A stretch of 52,876 bases of DNA from Candidatus Gastranaerophilales bacterium (GCA_944323425.1 CALUSL010000015.1:1-52876); one strand, 5' to 3'; shown: positions 45,142 to 52,876, counted from the first letter of the stretch. Numbers and translations: made by a program. The notes: a model not told the origin generated them from the letters alone.

Positions 45142-45726
45142 ATGGAAAAAAATCACGAACTGCACAACAATCTGGTCAATCCAGAATTTTCAGAACATGG
45201 ATACATTCAGGTATACACAGGAAACGGCAAGGGAAAAACCACTGCTTCGCTGGGGCTAGCCGTAAGAGCACTCGGACGGGGTTGGAAAATTCTTGTTGTA
45301 ATGTTTACAAAAGGCGGAAACAATTACGGCGAACTTTATACATTTATGAATCTTTGCGATGACTATAAAGATAAAATAAAAATCGTTCAATCAGGCTTAG
45401 ATAGAATTGTTTACTCATCAAATCTCACAGAAGCCGACAAAAAGCAGGCACAAATGGGTTGGGAGATAGCAAAGCAGGCAATCAAAAACAATGAGTATCA
45501 AATGGTTATACTTGATGAGGCTAATATAGCGTTGGATTTGGGATTGATTGACCTGAAAGAGATGATAGACGTATTGAAAAACAAGCCGGACAATATGGAG
45601 ATAGTCTTGACCGGAAGAAACGCAAAACAGGAAATTATAGAAGTCGCTCATCTCGTATCAGAAATAATACCCGTAAAACATTATTGGGATAAGGGTATTT
45701 CAGCTCGCAAGGGGATTGAATTTTAA
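45142..45726 (+). CDS. cobO: Corrinoid adenosyltransferase (CobO/BtuR type)
   Basis: The enzyme transfers the adenosyl group of ATP to cob(I)alamin or a cobyrinic acid derivative. The P-loop is G-N-G-K-G-K-T-T (27-34), the CobA/CobO hallmark, with V-I-L-D-E-A-N and H-L-V-S-E-I-I later. The ATG at 45142 (194 residues) is preferred because the promoter overlaps the longer frame from 45085. No other B12 gene is in the window, so it may act on salvaged corrinoid. Confidence 0.92.
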   Translation: MEKNHELHNNLVNPEFSEHGYIQVYTGNGKGKTTASLGLAVRALGRGWKILVVMFTKGGNNYGELYTFMNLCDDYKDKIKIVQSGLDRIVYSSNLTEADKKQAQMGWEIAKQAIKNNEYQMVILDEANIALDLGLIDLKEMIDVLKNKPDNMEIVLTGRNAKQEIIEVAHLVSEIIPVKHYWDKGISARKGIEF

Positions 45727-45772
45727 CTCTTATTTGTTATATAATTACAAAAAAGATTAGAGGAGAATTAAA

Positions 45773-46021
45773 ATGGCACAACAATTCCCGCCGCAATTCA
45801 AATCAAGACTCGCACTTCTGGTGTTTTTGAAAGGCGCAGCAGCACCGATGGTCTTGTATTTTGAAAATCCTAAAGCAGAATACGAAGATTTTCTGAATGC
45901 AATTAAAACAGGTGCAAATGTCGCAAGAATAATAGAAAAAGAGCCGACAGGTCCTATTAAAAAAGTAGCTATTATGTCTAATCAAATAGCCTCGGTTGCT
46001 CTCCAAGAAGAGGTCTGCTAA
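45773..46021 (+). CDS. Small hypothetical protein
   Basis: An unrecognised 82-residue protein with a strong ribosome site (AGAGGAG). It has a possible beta-alpha fold: L-A-L-L-V-F-L-K-G-A, then M-V-L-Y-F-E-N-P, then V-A-I-M-S-N-Q-I-A-S-V. It lies 46 bases after cobO and 50 before the HerA-like gene on the same strand. It may act in the same unit as the next gene. Confidence 0.6.
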   Translation: MAQQFPPQFKSRLALLVFLKGAAAPMVLYFENPKAEYEDFLNAIKTGANVARIIEKEPTGPIKKVAIMSNQIASVALQEEVC

Positions 46022-46071
46022 TCTTTATTTTTTTATAATATAATGGATTTTGTTAGATATCCGGTAATTTA

Positions 46072-48249
46072 ATGAAAATCACAGAAATAAAAAATAATTT
46101 TGCAAAAGTATTATATCGTCCCGCTGAGACGAAGCTTGTGCTGTCAGATTTTCTGACGCTTGACGATGACAACAAAAAAATCTGCGCTCAGGTTATTTCT
46201 ATTGAATCTACCTCTATTCAGAGCGCAAATCAGGCTGTCGTAAAATTCTGTTTTAATATTGCAGCAGACGGTACACTAAGCCCTTATAGCGGATATGTGC
46301 CATCTCTTGATGCTAGAGCCTCTGTAACTGACGCTCAACTGATTCAAAAAACATTTTCAAAATTAAACGGAACGGTTTGTCTCGGCGAACTTACTTCCGG
46401 AGCAAATCCTCCGCTAAAATATGAAAAGGCGTTTCTTGATAAATTCTTATATGTGCAATCAGACAGAACATCTGATACAAATTATATTTTTAAAGTACTG
46501 TTAGACAATTTAAAGGACAGAAATTGTTTGATTTTTGATCTCGATGGTACTGTAGAAATGGAATCAGAGAGCACCTATGAAATTTGTAAAAATTTTAAAC
46601 TGCCAATTAATATAGAAACACTGAATTATATATACGAAAATGATCTGTCAGGATTAACAATTGAACAAAAAGCAATTGTACAGGACATTATACTTGATAT
46701 TCAGGAATATATTAAAAGTGAAAATACCGGATATATTCCGTTTTCAACATTACTTGAAGTAGTAGATGATATCTATCAGACTGATAAATCACTGGGAATT
46801 ATTCTTTTTAGAAATAAACTGCTGAAATATCATCAATACAGACTCTTTGCCTCAAAAGAACAGGAATTTGATGCTTTGATAAACTCAGCAAGTTTCAATA
46901 ATCTGACAATATTGAAACTCAATAATGTCCCTGAAAACTGGCGAAGAGAAGCAATGAGCTATGTTATAGGTTGTCTGCCTGAAAATGTTCATTATTTTGC
47001 ATCCGTGTCAGATGATACTACTGAAATACACATACTGGAAAAACTTTTCAGCGCAAAACGAGCTACAGTTGCATCTGCTTATAGCTGCAAATTTGCAAAT
47101 AATCTAAAATCACTTGCTAAAAATTTGATTCTGTTTGCGCCGGAAGAATTGCAAAAGGTGTATCCTACTTACAATTCATTCCTTTCAAAACTCTCAGAAG
47201 GCGAATTTGTTATAACCGGTGACGATACATTATACACCCCGCTGATAGTAAGACAAATCAGTCCCAAAAAACAATCACCTGTTGAAACAATCAGCCCCGA
47301 AGACATAGAAATATTGTCTAATGAGCCTTTGCCTGCACAAGCGAATGATTTTGCTAATGTATTTAGTGATCCGGTTGAACAAGAGATAGCAAAGGATGTT
47401 GATTCCATGTTTGTCTCTGTAAATGAAGAGCCTGCCGCAGAATACGAAGAGATGCTGTCTGATGAAGATTTGGATTTTCTTGATAACCTGAATAGCGGTG
47501 AATATCAGGCTACAGTTGATGAATTTCATGAAGAGCCAAAGATAGAAGAATTTAACGATTTCCAACAGGTTCAACAAATTTCAGAAGAACACTCGGATTT
47601 TTCTGTAGAGGTGATGCCTGATTTTGATTCACCGTCAGAGTTGCCGGAAATTCAACCTGAAGAAGAAATAGTTCAAGATGTAAGAATGCCTGATAACGAA
47701 CAAAGCGTTCCGATGCAGACTTATACTCAGGAGCAAAATCCGGAAATTTCTCAAATTCCTGACATTCCTGAAATACAGAATATGCAGGATATGGATACAC
47801 TGTTAAACGAACAGAAGGATGACGAAGATTTCGAGCTTTTGCCGGAAGATGACGAAGTCGAAGATTTATTTGCCGGTCAAAGTTTTTCACAACAGACAGT
47901 ATCTTCACAGCCACAATTTACAGAAATTTCTGACGATGAATCAGCCGCTGAGAATCTTTCTTTTGTATCCCAAAATAGTACACAGGCAGTACAAACAGTA
48001 CCTCAGCAAAAAGTGGCAGAACGCGAAAAACCGACAGTACCGGTGTATACAACAAATTACAGCGAAACTACGGCAGTAAGCGGAAGCCAAAAACTTTCAG
48101 AGGGAAATGTTGTATACCATGAAAAATATGGCAGAGGCGTTGTTGAACAAATTATCTCATACGGAAAGAAAACGCTTTGTTCCATTCAGTTTGATAATGT
48201 GGGAAGACGGCTTCTGGATCCGAAGCTTGCTGATTTAAAAATTGTATAA
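46072..48249 (+). CDS. Degenerate HerA-like protein with acidic linker and UvrD-type Tudor domain
   Basis: The 725-residue protein begins with a beta-rich region (~1-110) like the HAS barrel of HerA helicases. It then has G-E-L-T-S-G, and an alignable but broken Walker A position (S-D-R-T-S-D-T-N, ~127), followed by L-I-F-D-L-D-G-T as a Walker B-like strand. The core ends with L-S-E-G-E-F-V-I-T-G-D-D, as HerA proteins do. Residues ~400-665 are acidic and Gln/Pro-rich, likely disordered. The last ~48 (V-V-Y-H-E-K-Y-G-R-G-V-V) match the Tudor-like tail of UvrD/PcrA helicases, which bind RNA polymerase. I infer a non-catalytic scaffold; the assignment is tentative. Confidence 0.5.
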   Translation: MKITEIKNNFAKVLYRPAETKLVLSDFLTLDDDNKKICAQVISIESTSIQSANQAVVKFCFNIAADGTLSPYSGYVPSLDARASVTDAQLIQKTFSKLNGTVCLGELTSGANPPLKYEKAFLDKFLYVQSDRTSDTNYIFKVLLDNLKDRNCLIFDLDGTVEMESESTYEICKNFKLPINIETLNYIYENDLSGLTIEQKAIVQDIILDIQEYIKSENTGYIPFSTLLEVVDDIYQTDKSLGIILFRNKLLKYHQYRLFASKEQEFDALINSASFNNLTILKLNNVPENWRREAMSYVIGCLPENVHYFASVSDDTTEIHILEKLFSAKRATVASAYSCKFANNLKSLAKNLILFAPEELQKVYPTYNSFLSKLSEGEFVITGDDTLYTPLIVRQISPKKQSPVETISPEDIEILSNEPLPAQANDFANVFSDPVEQEIAKDVDSMFVSVNEEPAAEYEEMLSDEDLDFLDNLNSGEYQATVDEFHEEPKIEEFNDFQQVQQISEEHSDFSVEVMPDFDSPSELPEIQPEEEIVQDVRMPDNEQSVPMQTYTQEQNPEISQIPDIPEIQNMQDMDTLLNEQKDDEDFELLPEDDEVEDLFAGQSFSQQTVSSQPQFTEISDDESAAENLSFVSQNSTQAVQTVPQQKVAEREKPTVPVYTTNYSETTAVSGSQKLSEGNVVYHEKYGRGVVEQIISYGKKTLCSIQFDNVGRRLLDPKLADLKIV

Positions 48250-48279
48250 AAAAAGACCTTATAACTTATTTATAAGGTC
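48250..48279 (-). terminator. Intrinsic terminator-like hairpin
   Basis: GACCTTATA (48255-48263) and TATAAGGTC (48271-48279) pair across a 7-base loop. The run of T appears on the minus strand, so it better suits the csaB operon, whose stop is about 150 bases away; it also lies just after the stop of the plus-strand gene. Confidence 0.65.
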
Positions 48280-48426
48280 CTGTGTATTTAAATAAGAAGA
48301 GAGAGCTTTCATATATATAAAGTAATTTTGTATTTAGAAATTGCCCGCTCTTAATAAAAAAAATTTAAACTTATTTACAATAAGCAAAGATTGTATTCTG
48401 CTCTGCATCGTCAGAAAAACTGGAAT

Positions 48427-49455
48427 TTAATTGTTTATAACAGAAATAATTTCTGAAAAATCAAAACTCAGTCCGTCAGTTTCAGATAGAATTTTTTTTG
48501 TATCAAGCATTTTTAACATATTAAAATATTCCGGTAGTTTTTCTGTATCAGAAAGATTTGAACACGGAATACCGAACCTTTGAGATAGTTTTTCCACTTT
48601 CTCGTCATAACATAATGCCATTGTTTTTATGCCGTATTTTAGAGCAAGCAGGCATGCGTGATACCTCATTGCTATCATATATTCAAGATTTGAAACAGAT
48701 TGGATAGTGTTTTCAATACTGTCAGCCTTAACTATTGTTGTTTTAACGGAGGGGTTTGCTATTTTTAAATTTCCTTCAAACTCTTTGCATAAATCAAAAT
48801 CAAGAGCATCCTGAAAGGAATAAATAAAAATTTCTCTGTCGGAAAAATCCTTTGTAATTTGACGGGCCAACGCAAACAAAAATTTCCCCGACAAATTTTT
48901 CCAGGAACGCAGCTGAATACCGACTCTTCCCATATTCACAGGAGGTTTTACATCGATACTCCAAACGGGATCATTAACTAGTTTTGCTTGTATTCCCCAG
49001 CCCCGGAGACGAAAAAGACTCTTTTCATCCCGAACAGTCACATAAGAGCAGCGTCTCAACAAAAATTTTGCAACTATCCTGCCAAATATATTATTTATAG
49101 GTCCGATGCCCTGCGCAAAAATTATCACTTTCTTTTTGAAAAATAATGCGACAAAAATTACAAATAAATAGTAAAACAGGCTCTTTAAACTGGTTGCATC
49201 CTGTAGAAGACTTCCGCCTCCGCTTATCAATACATCTGATTTTTTTATCTTTTTCAAAATATTTAAAACAGAAAAAGTATAAACACTGTCCACATTGAGA
49301 TTTTTAGAGGTTTTTGATGGATTTTTTGATATAACGCAAACATCAATCCCGTTTTTTTTCAAATTTGATGCGAGCACACTCAAAATTGCTTCGTCTCCGA
49401 AGTTGTCAAATCCGTAATAACCGGACAGAACTGCTTTTTTTGAACTACCAGGCAT
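48427..49455 (-). CDS. csaB: Polysaccharide pyruvyl transferase CsaB
   Basis: CsaB adds pyruvyl ketal to a cell-wall polysaccharide, which lets S-layer homology proteins bind. The 342-residue protein shows Y-G-F-D-N-F-G-D-E-A-I-L, V-L-I-S-G-G-G-S-L-L-Q-D, I-F-A-Q-G-I-G-P-I and M-R-Y-H-A, all family signatures. The ATG at 49455 overlaps the kinase gene by 11 bases (a TTG at 49470 is possible), so translation is coupled to the kinase. This suggests SLH-anchored surface proteins. Confidence 0.9.
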   Translation of the reverse strand: MPGSSKKAVLSGYYGFDNFGDEAILSVLASNLKKNGIDVCVISKNPSKTSKNLNVDSVYTFSVLNILKKIKKSDVLISGGGSLLQDATSLKSLFYYLFVIFVALFFKKKVIIFAQGIGPINNIFGRIVAKFLLRRCSYVTVRDEKSLFRLRGWGIQAKLVNDPVWSIDVKPPVNMGRVGIQLRSWKNLSGKFLFALARQITKDFSDREIFIYSFQDALDFDLCKEFEGNLKIANPSVKTTIVKADSIENTIQSVSNLEYMIAMRYHACLLALKYGIKTMALCYDEKVEKLSQRFGIPCSNLSDTEKLPEYFNMLKMLDTKKILSETDGLSFDFSEIISVINN

Positions 49456-50383
49456 GATAAACCGACTCAACCTTTTCCCTGTCAGGTATAGACTTGATAG
49501 CTCCTATTCCCTGACACTGCAGACCGGCAACAACAGAACCGAGTCTTGCCGATTCAACCGGCGGCAATCCTGCAATATAACCATGCAAAAATGCACCGTT
49601 AAAAGCATCACCGGAACATGTTGTGTCCAGAACATCTTTTGTCCAGAAGTCTATGAACGTGATATTTCCGTCGCATCCCAGAAAATATCCCCCGTCAGCT
49701 GCTGATTTTACAACAACCGTGCCAATAGACCTGTCCCAAAAATATTTTATTAGATTATCAACATTATCTATTCCGAACACTCTTTCACCATCCTGTTTCA
49801 TATTCAAAAATATAATATCAAGATAGCTCTGAATATTTTCAAAAGCATCGAAAGCCTCTGCTTCACCCCATAGTCTGGAGTCAAAATTCGGATCATACGC
49901 GTTTATAATTCCGCATTCTTTGCCTATTTTGTATGCTTTTTCAACCACTTCTTTCGTTGATATTGAAAGTGACTGCATTATTCCTGAAGAATAAATACAT
50001 TCCGAATTTTTTATATATTCTTCGGAAATATCATCTACAGAGAGTTTTGTTGCGGCTGTTTTTTTTCTGTAATATGAAAATTCTTTTTCACCATCAATAT
50101 CTCTAGCAATGAAATACATGCCATTATATCCGTCAACAAGTTTTACCTGAGAAATATCAAGCCCCTCCAGCTGCCAGCTTTCCAGCAAAAAATCCTTAAA
50201 ATGATCATTGCCGACCCTTGTAATATATCCGACTTTCGAACCGAGCCTTGAGGCAGCCACAGCCGTACACAGGGTATCACCGCCATAGTATTTTGTAAGA
50301 CACTCCGCATAAGTAAGACTTTTGTCGCTGGAAAGTTCTATCAAACTTTCACCAATAGAAATAATATCCAGTTTTTCACTCAT
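49445..50383 (-). CDS. PfkB-family sugar kinase, KdgK-like
   Basis: A ribokinase-fold kinase of 312 residues. Family signatures include the N-terminal Y-Y-G-G-D-T-L-C-T-A-V-A, Y-D-P-N-F-D-S-R-L-W (as in 2-keto-3-deoxygluconate kinases) and the C-terminal D-T-T-C-S-G-D-A-F-N-G-A-F with its catalytic Asp. Its substrate could be 2-keto-3-deoxygluconate or another acid sugar; the overlap with csaB hints at surface-sugar metabolism. No strong ribosome site precedes the ATG. Confidence 0.85.
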   Translation of the reverse strand: MSEKLDIISIGESLIELSSDKSLTYAECLTKYYGGDTLCTAVAASRLGSKVGYITRVGNDHFKDFLLESWQLEGLDISQVKLVDGYNGMYFIARDIDGEKEFSYYRKKTAATKLSVDDISEEYIKNSECIYSSGIMQSLSISTKEVVEKAYKIGKECGIINAYDPNFDSRLWGEAEAFDAFENIQSYLDIIFLNMKQDGERVFGIDNVDNLIKYFWDRSIGTVVVKSAADGGYFLGCDGNITFIDFWTKDVLDTTCSGDAFNGAFLHGYIAGLPPVESARLGSVVAGLQCQGIGAIKSIPDREKVESVYHAW

Positions 50384-50819
50384 TCTTAGAATTTAGCACA
50401 AATATTTTTAAAGTTGCAACTAATTGTAAACAAAAAAAAAGGCTTAATTGCTTAAGCCTTTGGAATGAAGTTTTTTTCATTCCTCCCGTGTGAAGTGCGT
50501 GAAAGTAAGTGAAGTAAATAAGTAAGTGTGTTGTAAAAATCTCTAATCTCGTATCTCTAATATGTATCGTGTTTTGTGGTTTTTAAATTCTCTTTTATCT
50601 CTCGTACTTATATAAACAATTTTCTATATAAAAAATTGCTCTTTTTGATATATAATCCATATATTTTATTTACAAAACTTAATAAAATATTCTATAATAA
50701 AGCTATACGCAGGTTTTGGATTTTTCAAAAAAAGTATAAAAGCTTTTTTTGCGTGCAAATATAAAAATTTGTGCTATACTAGTAGTAGATGATTTTGCCG
50801 TTAACCAGTGGTGATAGCT
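50384..50819. promoter_or_regulatory. Intergenic region with tandem hairpins and an extended -10
   Basis: About 435 AT-rich bases separate the divergent kinase and lipoprotein genes. It contains two adjacent hairpins (50439-50460 and 50462-50483), a run of GTAAGTG/GTGAAGT-like short repeats (50488-50530), and an extended -10 (TGCTATACT, 50772-50780) likely serving the lipoprotein gene. I see no protein gene in it. Confidence 0.4.
50439..50483. terminator. Tandem hairpins
   Basis: AAGGCTTAA/TTAAGCCTT is followed at once by GGAATGAA/TTCATTCC with a T-rich loop. Both are perfect stems. They lie upstream of the kinase gene, so if they terminate anything it would be transcripts crossing the region; a small RNA end is another option. 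Confidence 0.45.
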
Positions 50820-51071
50820 ATGAAAATGAACAAGTACATTTCTGTGATAATGGTTTGTCTTTTGACGCTAGCTACTGCTGCATGCAGCAAAACCCAGACC
50901 GGTGTTGTAAACACAAACAATGCACTATATGTCCAAAAGGCATTTAAGCTGGGCACAAACAATGAACCACAGGAAACCCAGATGAAAGGTCGGGTGATAA
51001 AACTCGGCAATTCCGGTGATTCATCAGATTTCGGACCCAGTTTTGAGTTTCATAGACTCAGAACAAACTAA
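50820..51071 (+). CDS. Small probable lipoprotein
   Basis: An 83-residue protein from the ATG at 50820 (the in-frame GTG at 50808 is less likely). M-K-M-N-K-Y is followed by a hydrophobic stretch ending in L-A-T-A-A-C-S, which looks like a lipobox though -3 is Thr rather than Leu. The mature part is polar and probably disordered. Function unknown. Confidence 0.6.
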   Translation: MKMNKYISVIMVCLLTLATAACSKTQTGVVNTNNALYVQKAFKLGTNNEPQETQMKGRVIKLGNSGDSSDFGPSFEFHRLRTN

Positions 51072-51218
51072 CAAAACTATAATATTTAATTTTCTTCTAA
51101 TACAAAAAAGAAAGTGAATAATATAATTTTAGTAAATTGATATGGTTTAAAAAACTATTGGTTTGTATTACTATATCATTGATTGGATAAATAACATAAA
51201 CTATGAAGGAGCATATAA

Positions 51219-51566
51219 ATGAATTATAGCCATGGCTGTCTTGAAAACGAAATATTAAAAACAATTTGGATGCTTGAAGACCAGAGCGAAGATGATGTTT
51301 CGGTAAATGATGTTCAAACACATCTGAACGCCTCTTCTGAAAGCGAAAGGGCTTACACTACAGTAAAAACAGTTATGGACAGATTGGTTGAAAAGAACAT
51401 GCTCGTAAGATATAAACAGGGCAAAAAATTCTTCTACAAAACCGTTAACTCCAGAAGTGAAATGGCTCACAAGGCTATAAAAAAACTTGCCGGACAGTAT
51501 TTTGACAATGACATGGTTTCACTGATGAGAGCCATAGAAAAAGAATGCCAAAAAGCTCTGGCATAG
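51219..51566 (+). CDS. BlaI/MecI/CopY-family transcriptional repressor
   Basis: A 115-residue winged-helix protein. The signature A-Y-T-T-V-K-T-V-M-D-R-L-V-E-K-N-M-L matches the family's recognition helix, and the C-terminus is a helical dimerisation segment. Related repressors control beta-lactamase or copper genes and are inactivated by a partner protease or metal; no BlaR-type sensor is nearby. GAAGGAG precedes the ATG. It is followed 6 bases later by the next gene, so it may regulate that operon. Confidence 0.85.
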   Translation: MNYSHGCLENEILKTIWMLEDQSEDDVSVNDVQTHLNASSESERAYTTVKTVMDRLVEKNMLVRYKQGKKFFYKTVNSRSEMAHKAIKKLAGQYFDNDMVSLMRAIEKECQKALA

Positions 51567-51572
51567 CCGGAT

Positions 51573-52013
51573 ATGAACATCATAGAAATACTCAACAATT
51601 TTTTAAACAACCTTCACAAGCGCAGTTTGCAGCCTAAGAAGGTCAAAATTGTTGACTACACAAAAGACCGTCAGTATGTTGGGCATATTATCATAAACGT
51701 CCTGACGGAGCGTATTAATGTGCAAAAAGCACTCCTTTTGTTTCCGAAGGACTCTGAAGATCCTTCTATTCAGGCTGCGTGGCATGCTCTCTGCCACTAT
51801 GAGGCAGATGAGGATATTTCATCAAAGGACAATTTATTTTTACAGGAGCAGCTTGAGTATCTTGAGTTTATTGCGTTTACATTCAAAGATGGGAAAGAAT
51901 TGCCGCAAAATATTATTGACAGCTACAAGCAGTATCATGAAGAAGCCCTTATACCTCATGCCAAGGGGCTTGGCGGTCTGGTAAAAAAATTATTTAAGAG
52001 TATAAACACATAA
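51573..52013 (+). CDS. Hypothetical protein in operon with BlaI-type repressor
   Basis: An unrecognised 146-residue protein, mixed alpha/beta, with A-A-W-H-A-L-C-H-Y-E-A-D near the middle and a basic C-terminal helix (G-L-V-K-K-L-F-K-S-I). No signal peptide. It starts 6 bases after the repressor stop with only a weak ribosome site, so translation is likely coupled. The context suggests it is controlled by that repressor. Confidence 0.65.
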   Translation: MNIIEILNNFLNNLHKRSLQPKKVKIVDYTKDRQYVGHIIINVLTERINVQKALLLFPKDSEDPSIQAAWHALCHYEADEDISSKDNLFLQEQLEYLEFIAFTFKDGKELPQNIIDSYKQYHEEALIPHAKGLGGLVKKLFKSINT

Positions 52014-52269
52014 ACTAAAAATTCAAACTAAAGTATTGAATAAACCAAACTTTAGTTCAATTCCCTTTTAGCAGCGTATAAGTCATAATATAATCGGGTA
52101 TCATTACCCGCAGCAGTATATATTTACAGATAATTACTCGACTCCCAATCGGGTAATTTGAATACGCCGGAATACACCGGCAAAGCATAGGGAATCGTCA
52201 GAGGGTAAAACTAATGACAGGTGAAAACTGAATAAGAATGCACCTGAAAGGTGCAAATTAAAAATTGAA
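52014..52269. other. Noncoding region with short hairpins
   Basis: About 255 bases without a convincing gene. AACTAAAGT/ACTTTAGTT (~52027-52057) may terminate the repressor operon. A TATAAT at 52089-52094 is followed by CGGGTAT/ACCCG, and GCACCT/AGGTGC lies near 52241. I considered structured RNAs such as RNase P or tmRNA and found no supporting consensus. Confidence 0.35.
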
Positions 52270-52680
52270 ACAAAGTCATTCTGAACTAGTTTCAAAGTCT
52301 TACAGGTGTGGAGTCGGGCACGAAACACCCGCGCCGCCGGTAGACTGGATTGCTTCGTCGCTCCGCTGTCTTGAATTTTGGCGTTCCGTCGGTCTGCATT
52401 CCATTTCGAAATTCTTCGAATTTCTTCATTTCATCGCCCGACTCCACAAGGGGCGTTCACTTCGTTCTGCCCCGCCAAAATCCGCTGTCTTGAAATCGGA
52501 CACTCGGGAAAAACTTGGTTTCCCCTCGCAAGGGCACTGGGCTCGGCTTTGCCTCGCACGCCTCCACCCTCCGGCTCGTGTTAAACGGCGTTGCGCCTTT
52601 CGCCTGCGCGTAAGGCTCCAGCCTCTGCTCGCCTCCACCAGTCCGATTCCGCTCCTCGCAATGACTAAAACTAGTTTGGG
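52270..52680. repeat. GC-rich noncoding repeat element
   Basis: A ~410-base block strikingly richer in G and C than its surroundings. AACTAGTTT occurs near both ends (52284-52292 and 52669-52677), and AGTCATT occurs at both ends in inverted orientation. Inside are an inverted pair TGTGGAGTCGGGC (52307-52319)/GCCCGACTCCACA (52436-52448) and a direct repeat TCCGCTGTCTTGAA (52362 and 52481). On the minus strand the outer parts read CATTGCGAGGAGCGG and GACGAAGCAATCCAG, like the two halves of a common interspersed bacterial repeat. Frames through it are open on several strands, as expected from GC-rich DNA, and are not genes. Confidence 0.55.
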
Positions 52681-52792
52681 CATACTTACCCAACCAACAG
52701 AGACTACCGTCGGGCACTGATGGGATAGAACCTCAAACCTGCCCTTTCGCTTTTTATATAATAATATTATTCTGTTTATGTGTATTATTCTG

Positions 52793-52822
52793 CTGACAAT
52801 TTTTTCATGTTTCTGTTATAAT
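52793..52822 (+). promoter_or_regulatory. Promoter of an unidentified transcript cut by the window edge
   Basis: CTGACA (52793-52798), 18 bases, TATAAT (52817-52822). Transcription would start near 52829. The following ~48 bases are GC-rich with a short GTACG/CGTAC inverted pairing, which might be a structured RNA. Alternatively a leaderless frame begins with ATG at 52830. The window ends too soon to tell. Confidence 0.5.
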
Positions 52823-52876
52823 CTATAATATGAAGAGTCTGTATTGTACGGAAGCCACGGGCGTACCGGTGTTAGG

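Noticed and set aside
46500-46580. I-F-D-L-D-G-T as a HAD phosphatase motif
   Set aside because: The later HAD motifs are missing. The position fits the Walker B-like strand of a HerA-type fold better.
50488-50530. Short GTAAGTG-like repeats as a CRISPR array
   Set aside because: The units are 7-9 bases, imperfect and without uniform spacers.
52089-52260. RNase P RNA or tmRNA
   Set aside because: A stretch resembles the G-T-G-A-A-A...T-A-A-G-A part of RNase P, but the invariant GAGGAAAGTCC element and the terminal helix are absent, and no tmRNA tag or tRNA-like ends are visible.
52265-52720. Open reading frame of 151 codons, and others on both strands, in the GC-rich block
   Set aside because: Several frames are open at once because the block is GC-rich and poor in stop codons. 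Composition is unlike the window's genes, there is no good ribosome site, and the frames run through nested repeats.

Overview
The window looks like a chromosomal segment of a low-GC, anaerobic, host-associated bacterium, most like the non-photosynthetic gut relatives of Cyanobacteria (Melainabacteria/Gastranaerophilales). This is inference. It rests on AT-rich codon use, the ribosomal cluster layout (infA-rpmJ-rpsM-rpsK-rpsD-rpoA-rplQ-truA-rplM-rpsI), an oxygen-defence set typical of anaerobes (superoxide reductase, ferritin, peroxiredoxin, thioredoxin), a [4Fe-4S] ferredoxin, a BadF-type activase, csaB, and large lineage-specific proteins without close textbook relatives. No rRNA, tRNA, CRISPR array or insertion sequence was recognised.

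Layout. 1-800: GC-rich noncoding tract and a small XRE regulator. 0.8-12.2 kb: membrane glycosyltransferase, dprA, then a 2,510-residue protein. Its C-terminus carries the motif series of a RelA/SpoT nucleotide pyrophosphotransferase, with a GNAT domain nearer the N-terminus; two small unknown genes follow. 12.2-14.7 kb: nifU-nifS Fe-S assembly pair, a small unknown and a second XRE regulator. 15-17.5 kb: gyrB. 17.5-20.1 kb: peroxiredoxin-thioredoxin facing away from superoxide reductase-ferritin. 20.5-25.5 kb: ribosomal/RNA polymerase operon. 25.5-31.3 kb: nadK-recN, a secreted protein, pnp. 31.4-33.4 kb: a CpaE/TadZ-like ATPase with a partner. 33.3-36.9 kb: pyrH-frr-cdsA-rnc-rpe. 37-43.5 kb: YjbQ, a methyltransferase, a BadF-type activase, and two HNH paralogues, the second split at an A-run. 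43.5-52 kb: nth, ferredoxin, 5-formyl-THF cyclo-ligase, corrinoid adenosyltransferase, a degenerate HerA-like protein, csaB with a sugar kinase, a lipoprotein and a BlaI-type repressor. 52-52.9 kb: a GC-rich, repeat-dense noncoding element and the promoter-proximal start of an unidentified transcript.

Themes. Housekeeping genes sit in compact operons separated by clean intrinsic terminators. The accessory interest lies in the giant RelA/SpoT-fold protein, preceded by a palindrome overlapping its putative -35; the HNH paralogue pair; a V/I-S-F-K-type motif shared by these otherwise unrelated unknown proteins; and the HerA-like protein that has lost its Walker A. The best candidate for an undescribed system is the giant protein plus its small downstream neighbour, which could be a toxin/effector and partner; that role is not shown by the sequence alone.
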